64,000 nt of DNA, taken from Fallopia convolvulus. Lineage: Eukaryota; Streptophyta; Magnoliopsida; Caryophyllales; Polygonaceae. Numbering within the stretch: the stretch's first letter is position 1; the number at the start of each line of letters is the position of its first letter. The notes below the pieces were generated by a model. It was not told where the DNA came from. It made no database searches and worked only from the letters and a program-made list of their open reading frames with translations. Below, piece after piece: positions 43,137 through 55,005 of the stretch. The stretch is from positions 32,291,503-32,355,502 of the forward strand of contig OZ024726.1 in NCBI GenBank assembly GCA_964016875.1, given 5' to 3'. The position numbers were made by a program, and so were the translations under genes.

Positions 43137-43696
43137 TGTTTTGGGCAGGATAATCGTACTAACACGTTACCTGCTTTGATATGGGAATTCCTAGCCAAAG
43201 ATCAAGTGTAACGCGTTATAAACTAGAGGCAAGATGAAAGATCGATTAAAGAATAGAAAAGACAATAGCAAGTAAGTTGTAATGTGTGTATTATGATCGC
43301 AGTTTGAGATGAATCTCCTCCAATACAGAACGAACACTTGAGTGTAAATAGAATAAAGTGAACAAAGACGGATTTTAGCTTTTGGTTTTCTCTTCAGTGT
43401 TTTTGTCCCCTTCTCTCCGCTTCAGGCTTGTTATATATAACCCTTTCCTTAATTCGGACCGTTAGTGGGATGTTCAACGTATCCCGGAGATCTCGCCTGC
43501 TGAATCCACAAACTAGCCGTTTCTGCATTTCAACCCCGGGGTCCGAGATTTCCGTCATGTATTTATTGTCTCCTTTCATGACTCAACCTCACCACATCTT
43601 CAATGTTTCTTCGACCTTCCTTTTTAACCACCAGATTGGGCCGACTATTCTGGGCTCCTTGATGCTCTTTTGGGCTAGATTTCGGAGGGCCCAACA
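43137..43696 (-). repeat. 5' LTR of element B (right copy)
   Basis: 560 bp, TG...CA. TTATATATAA is at 43431-43440, about 295 bp before the LTR's inner end on the minus strand, a suitable TATA position for gag-pol RNA. Confidence 0.93.
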
Positions 43697-44610
43697 AGAA
43701 CTATTTGTACGCTCTATAATTCCATTAAAAAGGAAATCTCAAGCCACAGATTACTATAATATTTCACTTAATATACTGCAACAAAGTCATAGCAGAGGTT
43801 CTACTAAAAAAAAGTTATAGCAGAGGAAACTTGCAAACAAGTTAGCTAGGCCCAACGGACAAGTTATAACATGGATGTAGTGTTTTTTCTTTTTCAAATT
43901 CGGAAAAGGAAAATACGGCCAGAATGAGAAATTGATGAAACTTGAACGGCTACGTAGTCAGTGACCTAGTGTTTTACAACAAAAATATGAGTTGGTCACT
44001 CTGACAGTGTTTTTACTGAATTGAGAAAATATATTTTTAACTTTGTGATTGATCCCTTGTACAAAGAAAATATACTAGGTAAGCCACTTTTAATACTAAG
44101 AAAACAAAATATGTTTTGATCTAATATATATGGTTCAAGATATGAAGTAGATGGATGAACACAAATATACAACATAAACCATATGGACCATTTTTTTTCA
44201 AGGACATTATAAGAAATTAAGAACGGAAATCGCATAGCATATATTAACCTAAAATCTTTTCACTTGATTAAATGTCTTAAGATCGACTAATCCATATGGA
44301 CAATATGTATACCAATATAAGATATAATGAAGGTGTGTTTGTAATGACACTTAAACTTACTAGTTTAAAAATTATTCATAATTTAATTTATATGTCTAGA
44401 TATGTTTGCATGTAAAATTTAAACTATTTTCTAGTTACAAAGTAATTTAAAATTTAAGCTATGAATTAAAGCTTCTAAAGTATTTTCTAGTTTATTTTGA
44501 TAGATGTGTTTTTAGTTTCTAGTTTATATTATCCCTGTCTTTCATTAATAATTATTAAACAATAACGAAATCCTACAAAAAGAAACATCCTAGTGCTATA
44601 CAACGATTTC
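43697..44610. other. AT-rich intergenic DNA
   Basis: No gene, LTR or repeat structure recognised. It is rich in A and T and leads into the 39-bp array. Confidence 0.5.
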
Positions 44611-46034
44611 TAAAGAAATATAACGATTTCTTATAAGAATGAACGATTCTAAAGCAATATAACGTTTTCTTATAAGAATGATCGATTTTAAAGGAATATA
44701 ACAATTTCTTATAAGAATGAACGATTCTACATGAATATAATGTTTTCTTATAAGAATGAATCATTTTAAAGCAATAATGTAATATAATGATTTCTTATAA
44801 TAATGAACGATTCTAAAGGAATATAACGATTTCTTATAAAAATGAACAATTTTAAAGAAATATAACGATTTCTTATAAAGATTTCTAAAGAAATATAACG
44901 ATTTCTGATAAGAATGAACGATTCTACAGCAATATAACGTTTTCTTATAAGAATGAACGGTTTTAAAGAAATATAACAATTACTTATAAGAATGAACGAT
45001 TCTAAAGGAACATAACATTTTCTTATAAGAATGAATGATTCTAAAGTAATATAATAATTTCTTATAAAAATGAACGATTCTAAAGGAATATAACGATTTT
45101 TTATAAGAATGAACAATTTTAAATAAATATAGCGATTTCTTATAAAGATTTCTTATAAAGATTTCTAAAGAAATGTACCGATTTAAGAATATGAACGATT
45201 CTAAAGCAATATAACGTTTTTTTATAAGAATGAACGGTTTTAAAGGAATATAACAATTTCTTATAAGAATGACGATTCTAAAGGAATATAATGTTTTCTT
45301 ATAAGAATGACGATTCTAAAGGAATATAATGTTTTCTTATAAGAATGAATGATTCAAAATAATATAATGATTTCTTATAAGAATGAACAATTTTAAAGAA
45401 ATATAACGATTTCTTATAAAGATTTCTTATAAATATTTCTAAAAAATAACGATTTTTGATAAGAATGAACAATTCTAAAGTAATATAACATTTTCTTATA
45501 AGAATGAACGGTTTTAAAGGAATATGACAATTTCTTATAAGAATGAACGATTATAAAGGAATACAACGTTTTCTTATAAGAATAAATGATTCTAAAGTAA
45601 TATAATGAGTAATATAGCGATTTCTTATAAGAATGAACAATTTTAAAGAAATATAACGATTTCTTAAGAAATATAACGATTTCTGATAAGAATGAACGAT
45701 TCTAAAACAATATAACGTTTTCTTATAAGAATGAACGGTTTTAAAGGAATATATCAATTTCTTATAAGAATGAACAATTCTAAAGGAATATAACGTTTTC
45801 TTATAAGAATGAATGATTCTAAAGTAAAATAATGATTTCTTATAATAATGAACGATTCTAAAGGAATATAACGATTTCTTTTAAGAATGAACAATTTTAA
45901 AGAAATATAACGATTTCTTATAAAGATTTCTAAAGAAATATAAAAATTTCTAATAAGAAATGAACGATTCTAAAGTAATATAACGTTTTCTTATAAGAAT
46001 GAACGATTTTAAAGGAATATAACAATTTCTTATA
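44611..46034. repeat. 39-bp tandem array with inner palindrome and higher-order units
   Basis: Units are 39 bp (TAAAGGAATATAACGTTTTC, then TTATAAGAATGAACGATTC), checked at starts 44611, 44650 and 44689. Roughly 35 copies, some shortened. Most contain the 12-bp perfect palindrome TTCTTATAAGAA. A truncated unit (TTATAAAGATTTCTAAAG) recurs roughly every 270 bp (near 44877, 45148 and 45418), indicating a higher-order unit of about seven monomers. Minus-strand ORFs here are by-products of the repeat. Confidence 0.9.
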
Positions 46035-46249
46035 AGAAAGACATATCAACTAGATAAGTACCTCTCCCCCTACTTATTTTTTTGTGCAAAATATCAACTA
46101 GTATCAACTACATAAATAGGTTTCAACTCTAACTACCGCAAACTCACGCCAGTTGAAATTTTACTAGGTTCAACTACATAAACGCATTTCAACTAGCATA
46201 TCAACACAAACGAACGGACCCTAAGCTTTAATAAGCTTGCATAACTATG
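46035..46249. other. MITE-like end with repeated TCAACTA motifs, left of solo LTR K
   Basis: Many TCAACTA/CAACTAC motifs and the string CGAACGGACCCTAAGC at about 46210, resembling ends of plant miniature elements. A related string CGAACAGACCCTAA occurs at 48163 beyond the solo LTR, and AAGCTTTAATAAGCTT occurs at both 46223 and 48122. The element class is not settled. Confidence 0.4.
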
Positions 46250-48078
46250 TGTAACACCCCGTCTTTCCACAGGGCGCTACTTGATAGTAGACCTTACCAG
46301 GTACTACTTAGGTGGGTTGACAACAACACTTTAGGATCTTGCAACGCGGGCATGACGAGAAAACTTAATAAAACATCCAACCTTTTATTTAGTAAAACTT
46401 AGAAAACATAATCATACATTCATTCCCGAAAACATAAATATTCAAACTCGACAAAATCCTATCATTAACGAACTAACCTAATAACAATAATAAACATCAC
46501 ATAATAACAAATCCAACATAACAATAAATTCAACTCCCTAATATAACCAAAAGAAACCTAAGTAAACTCTACTCCACTATGACACGCGCTCTTCACCGCT
46601 CCGCCCCGCCATCTGGCCTCAATTCATGCACGGTTCCCTGGTTCATACCTGCAATTGAAAAATATTCTCCGAAGGGTCAGTTACTAATCTATCAAGTTAG
46701 AAAGAATGTGGAAATTGCAAGACGTTTGAAAAACATTTCTAAGGTCAGCATCCAAGTTCACAAACGCACTCATAACTCTAAAGGCCAATACCTAAATTAG
46801 TTTTGGTTAGTCACACATAGCCACATACACATTCACAAACACAATTTTACCAAAAAAAATGCAATTCCCCATCTCGCAATCCAACCTCCAAGGCGCTCAA
46901 CCCCGCGCCGAGTGCAGAGGCAAGCCTTCTCACTCTACTTCACAATCTCCCTTCTAACCCCGGCTAAGCCTCCACTGGAGCACTTGCCAAAACACATAGA
47001 TAAAAAATTTCATTTTGAAGGGGCACGGATTCCCCGTCACACGGACCATCCATAGACAACTCTTCCTCCCACCGACTACGCGCATGGTCGTGCCGGAAAC
47101 GGTACCAACACAAAGAAAACTTTCAAAAACTTATTCTCGATAAAAACTCATTTAAAAACCAATTTACACACAGCTGCACAAGCAATTCCAAAACACTTCA
47201 AAAAGATATTCGGGACTAGTTCCCAAAACCAATCCTACAATAACGGCACAAAATCTAACAAGACAGAAAAGAACCGAGCAAGTCGAAAACGACTTACCTT
47301 GATAGATGAGTTCCTAACGTATATGGAGAAGAGTCGAGAATCCGCGAAGGTGAAACCTAGTCTTAAACATATTTACGGTAACACTTAGTACTCTGACTGT
47401 CTCCAACAAAATTAAAACTTGGTAACTCTTTAACTATCCCAAGCTCACTAGTACTAAAGCATACAATGAACCGACTAACTAAACAAACTAGCTAACCCAA
47501 ACTAAACTTTCATCGAATATACCCACTTATTTAAATGTTTCACGAAACGCATAGCTTTGCCAGAGAGGACATCCCGCTCGCCTTTACTGGAGAGGGCGGG
47601 TAATTAAGGACCTCGGTTATACGATCGTGGATGATGGCTCTTGAAGAAAACAACAAAGTGTGGTGCTCGGTTAAGGAGGGGTTCCGTCTACTTAGGGCTT
47701 AATTAGGATTAGGTTAACAAAAAGAAGAAGAACGAGTTTAAATATCGAGAAGGGTTTGGCTAAAGATGAAGTTTTAGTTAGGATAAGATTTGTTAGGATA
47801 AAACTAATATTTGAATGAAATTAACTCGATGATGTATTATTATTATATAAGGATTTTCACCGAACTTGGATCTCCGTTGTTAGAGTATAAGAGATTTAAG
47901 TAGGTGGCTATGGGTGATTTCAATGAGTTATGCTTAGTAAAGTAATATTATCCACCAAGTTACTTGTGGATCAAAAAATCTCGCTTGTTTGCTAGACAAG
48001 AAATCTTTGCTCCCGACCCAAAAGTAAAACGAATTCGTGAAAGGTGAAATCGTGATTTAAATGTAATCGAATATTACA
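46250..48078. mobile_element. solo LTR K (1829 bp)
   Basis: It begins TGTAACACCCC and ends ATATTACA, with a perfect 5-bp duplication ctatg on each side (46245-46249 and 48079-48083). No gag-pol is inside. TGTAACACCCC-type ends and this length fit LTRs of plant Ty3/gypsy chromoviruses, by recollection. The only Met-starting ORF of note (46579-46800, 73 codons) has no TE similarity. Orientation undecided. Confidence 0.75.
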
Positions 48079-48083
48079 CTATG

Positions 48084-48659
48084 TGCGCCGAACGCTTATA
48101 CAAGAACTTATTTATTTACATAAGCTTTAATAAGCTTCATAATCTTTAATTTTAACTACGCCGAACAGACCCTAATTTCCCATTATTTTCTTTTTATTAA
48201 AAAATCTTAATTTCCAATTCTTCTTATTATTTTTTTGGCAATTTATTACTTGTTTGCTTCAATTTTGGTTTGAAGGGGGGTGGGGGTGAGCCCGAAAACC
48301 ATGAACCTTGTTTGCTTAAATTTTGGTTTAAAGTGGGGGTGGGGGTGGGGGGAGGAGTTTGCACTTTCTTTCTTCCTTTTTTTGAAAAACATTGATACTT
48401 AAATGGCTGTAACTTGTAGAAATCTATATAGTTATCACTTCCAATGAGCCTTGAAGAAATTCGTATAGTACTAACTTATAGAGCCAACTCTTACTAAGAA
48501 AAAAATAACAATGAAGATCCATGACTTTTGTTGATTCATAACTTGGTATGTTATGTTCACTATCAGTTTTCTTACAATTCATGGTTTGTACTACACTCAC
48601 TATTTGAATGTTGAAGTTATTTGGTATCCTATAAGCATGATTTGAAAATTTGTTTCGCG
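48084..48659. other. AT-rich DNA with duplicated G-rich tract
   Basis: Two copies of a segment beginning CTTGTTTGCTT (about 48249 and 48308) each contain TTTTGGTTT and a G-run: 48274-48288 and 48334-48354. The second (GGGGGTGGGGGTGGGGGG) has G-quadruplex potential. No gene. Confidence 0.6.
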
Positions 48660-48731
48660 GCCTATTAGCTCAAATGGTAGATCAACGAGCATGTGCACAT
48701 AGACGTGGGTTGAAATCCCACATAGACTAAT
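48660..48731 (+). tRNA. tRNA-like pseudogene or SINE head
   Basis: The A-box-like TAGCTCAAATGGTAG (48667) and a T-arm GTGGG-TTGAAAT-CCCAC (5-bp perfect stem, 7-nt loop, about 48707-48723) are in tRNA spacing. Possible acceptor halves GGCCTAT and ATAGACT pair imperfectly. The D-stem (GCTC/GATC) and anticodon stem are degraded, so it is not a working tRNA. No poly-A tail follows, so a SINE is not proven. Confidence 0.45.
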
Positions 48732-49252
48732 TCTTGATACGTTCATGTCTTTTCATTCACACCGGTTGTTCCTTGGTTCGTGTCTTTTTAAGGTATGGTT
48801 TATAAGATTTCTTCTTATGGTTCATAAATTTTTTGATGCCTTTTTTATTTATAACAACCATTCTTTTGGTTCATGTTTATGTAACCTTAGCTTCATCACA
48901 GTTCATCTTATGGTTCGTGTCTTTTGGTTCATACTAGTTGTTATTTAGTTTCATGTCTTTGGGTTTATGACAATTGTTCTTTCAGTTCATATGTTTTTAT
49001 AAGCTAGGTTCATAATAGTTCATGTCTTTTAATTCATAATAGTCATTTTGATTAATTTCAAGTCTTTGGTTCATGACAATTGTTTTTTTGGTTCATGTTT
49101 TTGTAAGCTTACGTTCATAATAGTTTTTATTACGACCCATGTCTTATAACATATACATTATTTGATTTCTCGAGTTTTAAGATTACAGAGACAAATACAA
49201 AAGTAGAAAAATATGTTTATGCTCTTCTAGATTATGTAGGATTCGAAGCCAC
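48732..49252. repeat. degenerate TTCATG-rich repeats
   Basis: Loose reiteration of GGTTCATGTCTTT and CATAATAGTT motifs at 20-70 bp spacing from about 48740 to 49140. No fixed period and no gene. Confidence 0.5.
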
Positions 49253-49405
49253 TGTTGAAACCCGAAATAAACTAGCACTAAGATCGAGACACGAGATTAT
49301 TAAAATGGACCAAACAGACCCTTGCTTTTATTATAACCGCAATTCGGGATTACAATTCTCGATTTATTCGGGATCTTTCTATTACACTCGAGATTACCGT
49401 TATAG

Positions 49406-49726
49406 GATTATTCGAGATCTTTCTATTACAACGAGATTATAGCTATTGGATTATTCGAGATCTTTTTATTACAATGAGATTATAGCTACTGGATTATTTG
49501 AAATCTTTCTATTACAACAAGATTATAGCTATTGGATTATTCGAGATCTTTCTGTTACAACGAGATTATAGCCGCTGGATTATTCGAGATCTTTTTGTTA
49601 CAATGAGATTATAGCTACTGGATTATTCAAGGTCTTTCCGTTACAACAAGCATATAGCTATTGGATTATTCGAGATCTTTATATTACAACGAGATTATAG
49701 CTACTTGATTATTCGAGTTCTTTTGA
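49406..49726. repeat. 43-bp tandem array, 7 full copies
   Basis: Units start at 49406, 49449, 49492, 49535, 49578, 49621 and 49664, with a partial one at 49707, each with exactly 43-bp spacing (GATTATTCGAGATCTTTCTA... ending ...GATTATAGCTATTG). Degenerate copies extend left to about 49347. Confidence 0.95.
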
Positions 49727-50048
49727 CATATGCGTGCGAGTTGCTTTTTGATGACTTGAGGTCTTTTTATTGACATTCCCTTGATTATAGTGCGGTCTTT
49801 ATGATTGTTTCAAGACATTGATCTCTACAAGCAAGATAGATATTGAGTTAGAGGTGTTTTTCAACCCTTGTAACATTCGAGTTCTTCCCTTATTTATAGA
49901 CTTTTGAGAAGTGAGGTTTTCGCGTTTATCCGATGTGGGAGGAACGATCTGTTACCATTTTTTTGGTTGAGAGATATGTGGTCTTTGATTGGTCGGGCGA
50001 GAGGTGGCCTTTGATTGGCTAAGCAGGGTGGTCATGCTAGCTTTGAAT

Positions 50049-50366
50049 GTGCGCGGTGTTCGGCCTTGCAAACCTCCTTGCCTTCGATTGTATCGTTGGC
50101 CACTTCCCATCTTAGTAGGAAGTGCGCAATGTTTGGCCTTGCAAACCCTCTTGCCTTGGATTGTTCCGTTGGCCACTTTCCATTTTAGTGGGAAGTGCGC
50201 GATGTTTGGCCTTGCAAACCCACTTGCCTTGGATTGTGATGTTGGCCACTTTCTATCTTAGTGGGAAGTGCGCGATGTTTGCCCTTGCAAACCCACATAC
50301 ATGCCTTGGATTGTGCCGATAGTCACTTTCCATTTTAGTGGGAAGTGCGCGGTGTTTGGCCTTTAG
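50049..50366. repeat. 73-bp tandem array, about 4.3 copies
   Basis: Units start at 50049, 50122, 50195 and 50268 (73 bp each; the last is 77 bp through a small insertion), with a partial one from 50345. Each carries GTGCGCGATGTTTGGCCTTG and CTTGCCTTGGATTGT. Unrelated to the 43-bp repeat. Confidence 0.95.
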
Positions 50367-52855
50367 TTTTTTTTCAGATGGGTGCAAGAAAACTTTTGGG
50401 ATACATCCCCCAAGGTCTACATGTGGGGGCGGCCTCAAACTTCCCTTTCTTGGCCTTATCTCGGCTGATGTGACTATGTTCGGGATGTCACAACATGAGC
50501 ATAAACAAGAAGTCCAACCATGGGCACATGTGAAGCATTGGAGCCTCTTGGTTCTCACCACGCCGACGCCATGAACTTTCCTTGGTGTCTTTATGCTCTT
50601 AAAAGCCACTTTGTGTGGTTTGGGCTATTTTATGTAATTTCTTGGTATATTTTTGTTAACTTTATAAACCTTTGGGTGCTTTTGCATAAGGCGTCATGTT
50701 AGGTTTTGCTTAAAAATGGATTGACGCCTCCCTTAGTTATACAAGATTGAAGCCAAAATACCAACCCTTGTCTCTCTGATCTAGAATTCGATTTCTCTTT
50801 GATTTTCCTTTAAAATTTCAGTTTAGATCCATTGGATTTTGAGTCACATCAATCCCAGACCGGAGGTTTGATTCAGGTGAGTCATATCTTAGTTTCGATC
50901 CTTCTAGTTTGTGTTTCAAGAGCTGAGTCATACATATCCTTTCGAAGGCTCGTTCATATCCAGCCCTAATACATCAATACCATCACCTCCATTGTAAGAA
51001 TTCCATCATCCATAAATCATCATAACCTCCCTCAAAAGCTCATTTGAAGGTCGACCTCCATTGGATCCAAATTCAGCCATCAAACCCATATCGGATCGCG
51101 TTGTTGAACTCTCTGCAACCCCTCAGTAAAATCATTGTAACTTTCGAATGCCTAAAGTAAAAACTCTCAAATTTTGGAGACACAAACTAGACTTCCATAT
51201 CTAACTCCAGGAGTTGGAATCACTGAAACCAGAGTCCGGACCAGGGAGGAAAAAGCCAGTGGAATACAAGATAGATTTCAAGGTGTTTTTGGTTGAGTCC
51301 TTGGAAGTTTTGAGGGGATTGCCTTGCACCGCTTCAACAACAAGATCCTTCATCATCAGCTTATTTTTTCAGTTTATGCGTTGTTAAATTCGCGCACTAT
51401 CAACCACATCATGTGTAACGAATACATTGCTCTTCCTTTTAAGTTGGTAGGCTTTAAAAGTGATTTTGCACAAACATCACACAAAATGAGGTATATATAT
51501 ATATATTGTTTTACTAACCCTTCAATTTTATAAATATACAAATCCAACCTTCATAATTTTGGAAATGTGAAAGGTCCCTTGTTACAAAGCTAATTCTACA
51601 ATAGTTTATATTGAAACTAGTAATTTATCAAACACTTGGTGTGCACCTCATAAAATTCAACCAAAAATACTAAATAACTAAGCATGACAATGTTTTTCTT
51701 TCTTGCATCATATCGCAAAATATTAAAGCTTCAAATCAATGAAAACATAAATAAAAAACAAAAACATTATCAAATACATACAATTCAAAGTAACAAAATT
51801 CCAAAAAGAAAACAAAAGTTGTAACTTAATTTGTAGTTCATGGAAATACAAGTGATGGTTCATAGAAAACTCACATGAAGGTGCATAAAAGTGAACATAC
51901 AAACCATTCGAAAATACTACTCAACGAAAGGTAAAATCTAAAGAACAACTAAAGTAACAACTCAAAGAAAACACATAAAACAAGCAAGTAGACAAGTGAA
52001 ATCAATCAAAATCAATCTAAAGAGCACAAAAACATTGCAAGATGCATAAAATTCGAGGTACCAAACTCCCAAATTTGAAAACCCTTAAATGTGAAATTGA
52101 AACTCTTCGAAAGCAATTTAAACCAAGATTCATGAAGAGATTGGGGATGAAAATAACAACGAAAAGAAGTTGAAATAGTGTAAGGAAGCGCCAATGAAGA
52201 GCTCCAACAAACAATAATGGAGAGCGATGAAAATCTCTGCGTGTCCAAAGGTATGAGACGAGTATTGTAGCAATATTATAATTGACATGTGAAAAGACAA
52301 AAATACCCCTAGTTTGTAAAAAAGAGTAAGGATATGCGTCCTTCTAATAGTCATTGATCTACCAAATCCAACACATCAAATTGGCTTGTATTTTATACCC
52401 TAAGATTTGTCCTCATTTGATCCCTACTCACGAACTAAATTAGTTATAATGGAACTAAGTAACTAGTTGAGTGCTCAAAACATTTCAAACCATGGGGCAA
52501 GGAGAAAAAGTTCTGAAGACATGTTTTCAAGAATTTTCTTTGGCATGTGACAATTAATAAAGGTTATTCGTTTTTAATGCCCCAAATTTTGCTTATATAA
52601 CCCCTTATAACCTTATTTTCTTACAATTATAAAAATTCCATTCATATTTTTACTTCTCCTCCACTTTCTCCCCCCTCCCTCTTGGACCTCCCTTCTCATG
52701 CTCTTACTATTGCCACCACTACCACTACCACCCATACTATTGCCACCACGTCGACACACTAAGTAGAAAACCTAGAGAAAGAATGCACACTCTAAAGTGT
52801 GAACAATCAAAATTGTAAAATCTCTTTATACCGCACGTGAATCGATTGCCACTTG
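50367..52855. other. non-coding DNA without recognised features
   Basis: No supported gene or element. 50770-51300 has a moderately GC-rich, LTR- or leader-like composition but no ends were found. 51490-52600 is AT-rich. 52660-52760 has C-rich and CCACCA-type simple sequence just before the copia remnant. Confidence 0.45.
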
Positions 52856-53826
52856 CTCTCCTAAGTCTAAGGATCACGCTCCCTTATGTAGATATAATGC
52901 AAATTATTCTACTAACAAATTGGGGAACGTGGGCAAAGGTAAGCAACCTTGGTATGAAGGCCAGGAGGTACATAAAATTTAGAAGAAACAAGTTTAGAAC
53001 TCAAAACCTTCACAAATTGACTTTCAAGCTTGTCTTAAAAACAAATCGGTCTATCCTGGTTATAGCAAGTATGTTGTTTTAAAGTCTCATAAAACTTGTT
53101 GGTATTGTGGATAAGAAGGCTATTATCAACATGATTGTTGGAAGAAGAAAAGAGATAGTAGATCCTATGGACTTTGGGATGCTCGTGAATGTGAGCCAAG
53201 TCATGGGCATTGGGAAGGTAAGTATCTCTAAAAACATTAGTGTCAACAACATTAGTTTTGTCAAAGGTCTTGGGTTTAATCTCTTAAGTGTTTCCCATTG
53301 TGTGTTAACAATCTTCATCAAGTTGTCTTTGATTCACATGGATGTCAAGTGATTGAAGGTAACGGTGATGAGAATTCTAAAGATACAATGTTTGAGCAAA
53401 GTGAAGAACCAGCTAATAATGACAACCTTGATTCTAAGCAACATCATGAAAGTTTGTCAACCAATGTATCGAGGTATTATAGGTTCCCTACTTTACCTCA
53501 TAACAAGCAGACCAGACATCACGTTTAGTGTGTACTTATGTGCTTGATTTTAGTCGGATCTAAGAGAATCTCATCTTAAAGTTGTGAAAAGGATACTTAG
53601 GTATCTCAAGTGTTCTAATAATATGTGTTTATGGTACCCAACATCTTGTGACTTCGGGCTAGTCAGCTACTCAACTGTTGACTTTGCAGGGAACAAGGTA
53701 GATCGTAAGAGCACATCAGGGATGACTCAAATTCTTGGACCATGTCTTGTATCTTGGGGTCTAAGAAACAGAATTCAGTTGCTCTCTCTACTGTGGAGGC
53801 TGAGTATATTGTCGTTGCTGCGTATT
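52856..53826 (+). pseudogene. internally deleted Ty1/copia element J (gag knuckle, pre-integrase, RT end, RNase H)
   Basis: Reading along the plus strand: gag C-terminus with a CCHC knuckle (C-W-Y-C, a stop, E-G-Y-Y-Q-H-D-C at 53099-53140), then F-V-K-G-L-G-F-N-L-L-S-V-S (the conserved copia block before integrase, about 53255-53295), then directly the RT C-terminus (Y-R-G-I-I-G-S-L-L-Y-L, about 53465) and RNase H (D-F-A-G-N-K-V-D-R-K-S-T-S-G, L-V-S-W-G). Integrase and most of RT are missing, so a deletion of several kb joined these parts. Frameshifts and stops occur. RNase H stops in mid-domain at 53826 where element H begins. Confidence 0.8.
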
Positions 53827-54595
53827 TGTAGGATCGTTAGTATGTCTAGGTCGTCGACCTCAACTAATTCGTCGACCTCTTAAGTAAATGCAGCAGAAAT
53901 AAACTACAAGAAAGACTTACTTGCACACAATGATTTTTTATAGTGGAAACACTTGATCGATGAACTCTATCAATCAAGTGTGAAAACCACTCCCTTCCAA
54001 GTTCTCGCTTGGAAGGATTCAAAGTCGTAGCTTGTTTTATTGATATTTTGGATTGTTTACAAGAACACCCTGGATCTAGACCTACTTCCTAAGTACTCTA
54101 GAACTCGTTGTGAACCGAGTAACTACAACCCTCAACCCGTCTAACAAGCCTACGTCTCTCGAACTCTCATTTTCTTTCTTTCTTAACACAAAAATGGAGT
54201 ATGAGTTCGTGAGTATTCTAACCTAAAGCCTTAGTATAAATACACACAAACTAGGTCAGATAAAAGAGAATAATATCTTCCAATTCGGTTATGGCAAGAT
54301 ATTATTTCTTTTATCCTTACAAAATCATCATAAGCATAAGATAAGATTACAATAAAATATAGGGCAAAGGCAATAATCGGCTAATTAATAATATAATCAT
54401 CATGAGATCTTTCCTAAAACAAGATTATACTATCCAAACTCCTAAGATTCCACACGTCTTCAAGATCTCCGAGATTTGCCTTCAACACCAGTTGACGACC
54501 TGACTGGTGTTGGCGACTTTGTTCAAAGACTCGAGGTCGTTCACGTGTTAAACGTTTGGAACCATCAAAATCAAAGCCTCCAACTTTTCTAACAA
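53827..54595 (-). repeat. 3' LTR of copia element H
   Basis: About 769 bp, TGTAGGATCG to TTCTAACA in plus coordinates. Read on the minus strand it starts TGTTAGAAAAG directly after the purine tract AAAAAGGGGAATT (54596-54608), typical of SIRE/Maximus elements. The left end is set by the break in J's RNase H. No second copy is in the window. Confidence 0.65.
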
Positions 54596-55005
54596 ATTCC
54601 CCCTTTTTGATGGTGACAAACTCCTTTCATCCTGTATAAACATGGCACGACCAAATATCGAACAAAATATGCAATAATAGCAAGTTTGCCAAAAGTTCCC
54701 CCTAAGTTGGATAACCCACATGTAATTCAGCATAGATATTCCTATTATTTTATCTACCCCCAGCCTTTTCCCCCTTTTGGCATCTTCAAAAAGAGCAACT
54801 CTAATAATCATGCAAAAAGAAATAATCAAACGAGGGCAGAAAAAGAAATTATCCAACGTACACACAAAAACCACAACAACAAGAGCAAAATAGTCTTAAA
54901 CATGCCACAGAAAAAGCAAGAACACATAAAGGAAACCGAAGAGATGTTTTTGAGAAAGTAGATGTGCTAGGAAAAGTAAAGGGAGATGGATGTCGGTCAC
55001 TCGAG

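Larger units (their letters stand above)
34316..43696 (-). mobile_element. near-complete Tat-lineage Ty3/gypsy element B, minus strand
   Basis: LTRs are at 34316-34874 and 43137-43696 (559 and 560 bp, about 13 differences by eye). The primer site is inside the right LTR and a polypurine tract lies next to the left LTR. Gag, PR, RT, RNase H, archaeal-type RNase H and IN run right to left. A plus-strand, spliced, open antisense gene lies between IN and the left LTR. Flanks aggac and agaac differ at one of five bases, so the TSD is imperfect. The sense genes carry stops and frameshifts, so it is not autonomous. Confidence 0.93.

Noticed and set aside
42695..43179. Plus-strand ORFs rich in Pro/Phe/Ser/Val
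   Set aside because: Shadows of the Gly/Asn repeat in B's gag (18-bp minisatellite).
44573..45757. Several minus-strand ORFs rich in Ile/Leu/Ser/Tyr repeats
   Set aside because: They are translations of the 39-bp tandem array (39 is divisible by 3, so the frames stay open). No gene-like start, context or composition.
46250..48078. A full gene or retrotransposon internal region inside K
   Set aside because: No ORF beyond 73 codons and no gag, RT or IN motif. A solo LTR explains the ends and duplication.
49406..50366. Regularly spaced repeats resembling a CRISPR array
   Set aside because: The whole 43-bp or 73-bp period is repeated, there are no unique spacers, no cas genes, and the context is a plant genome.
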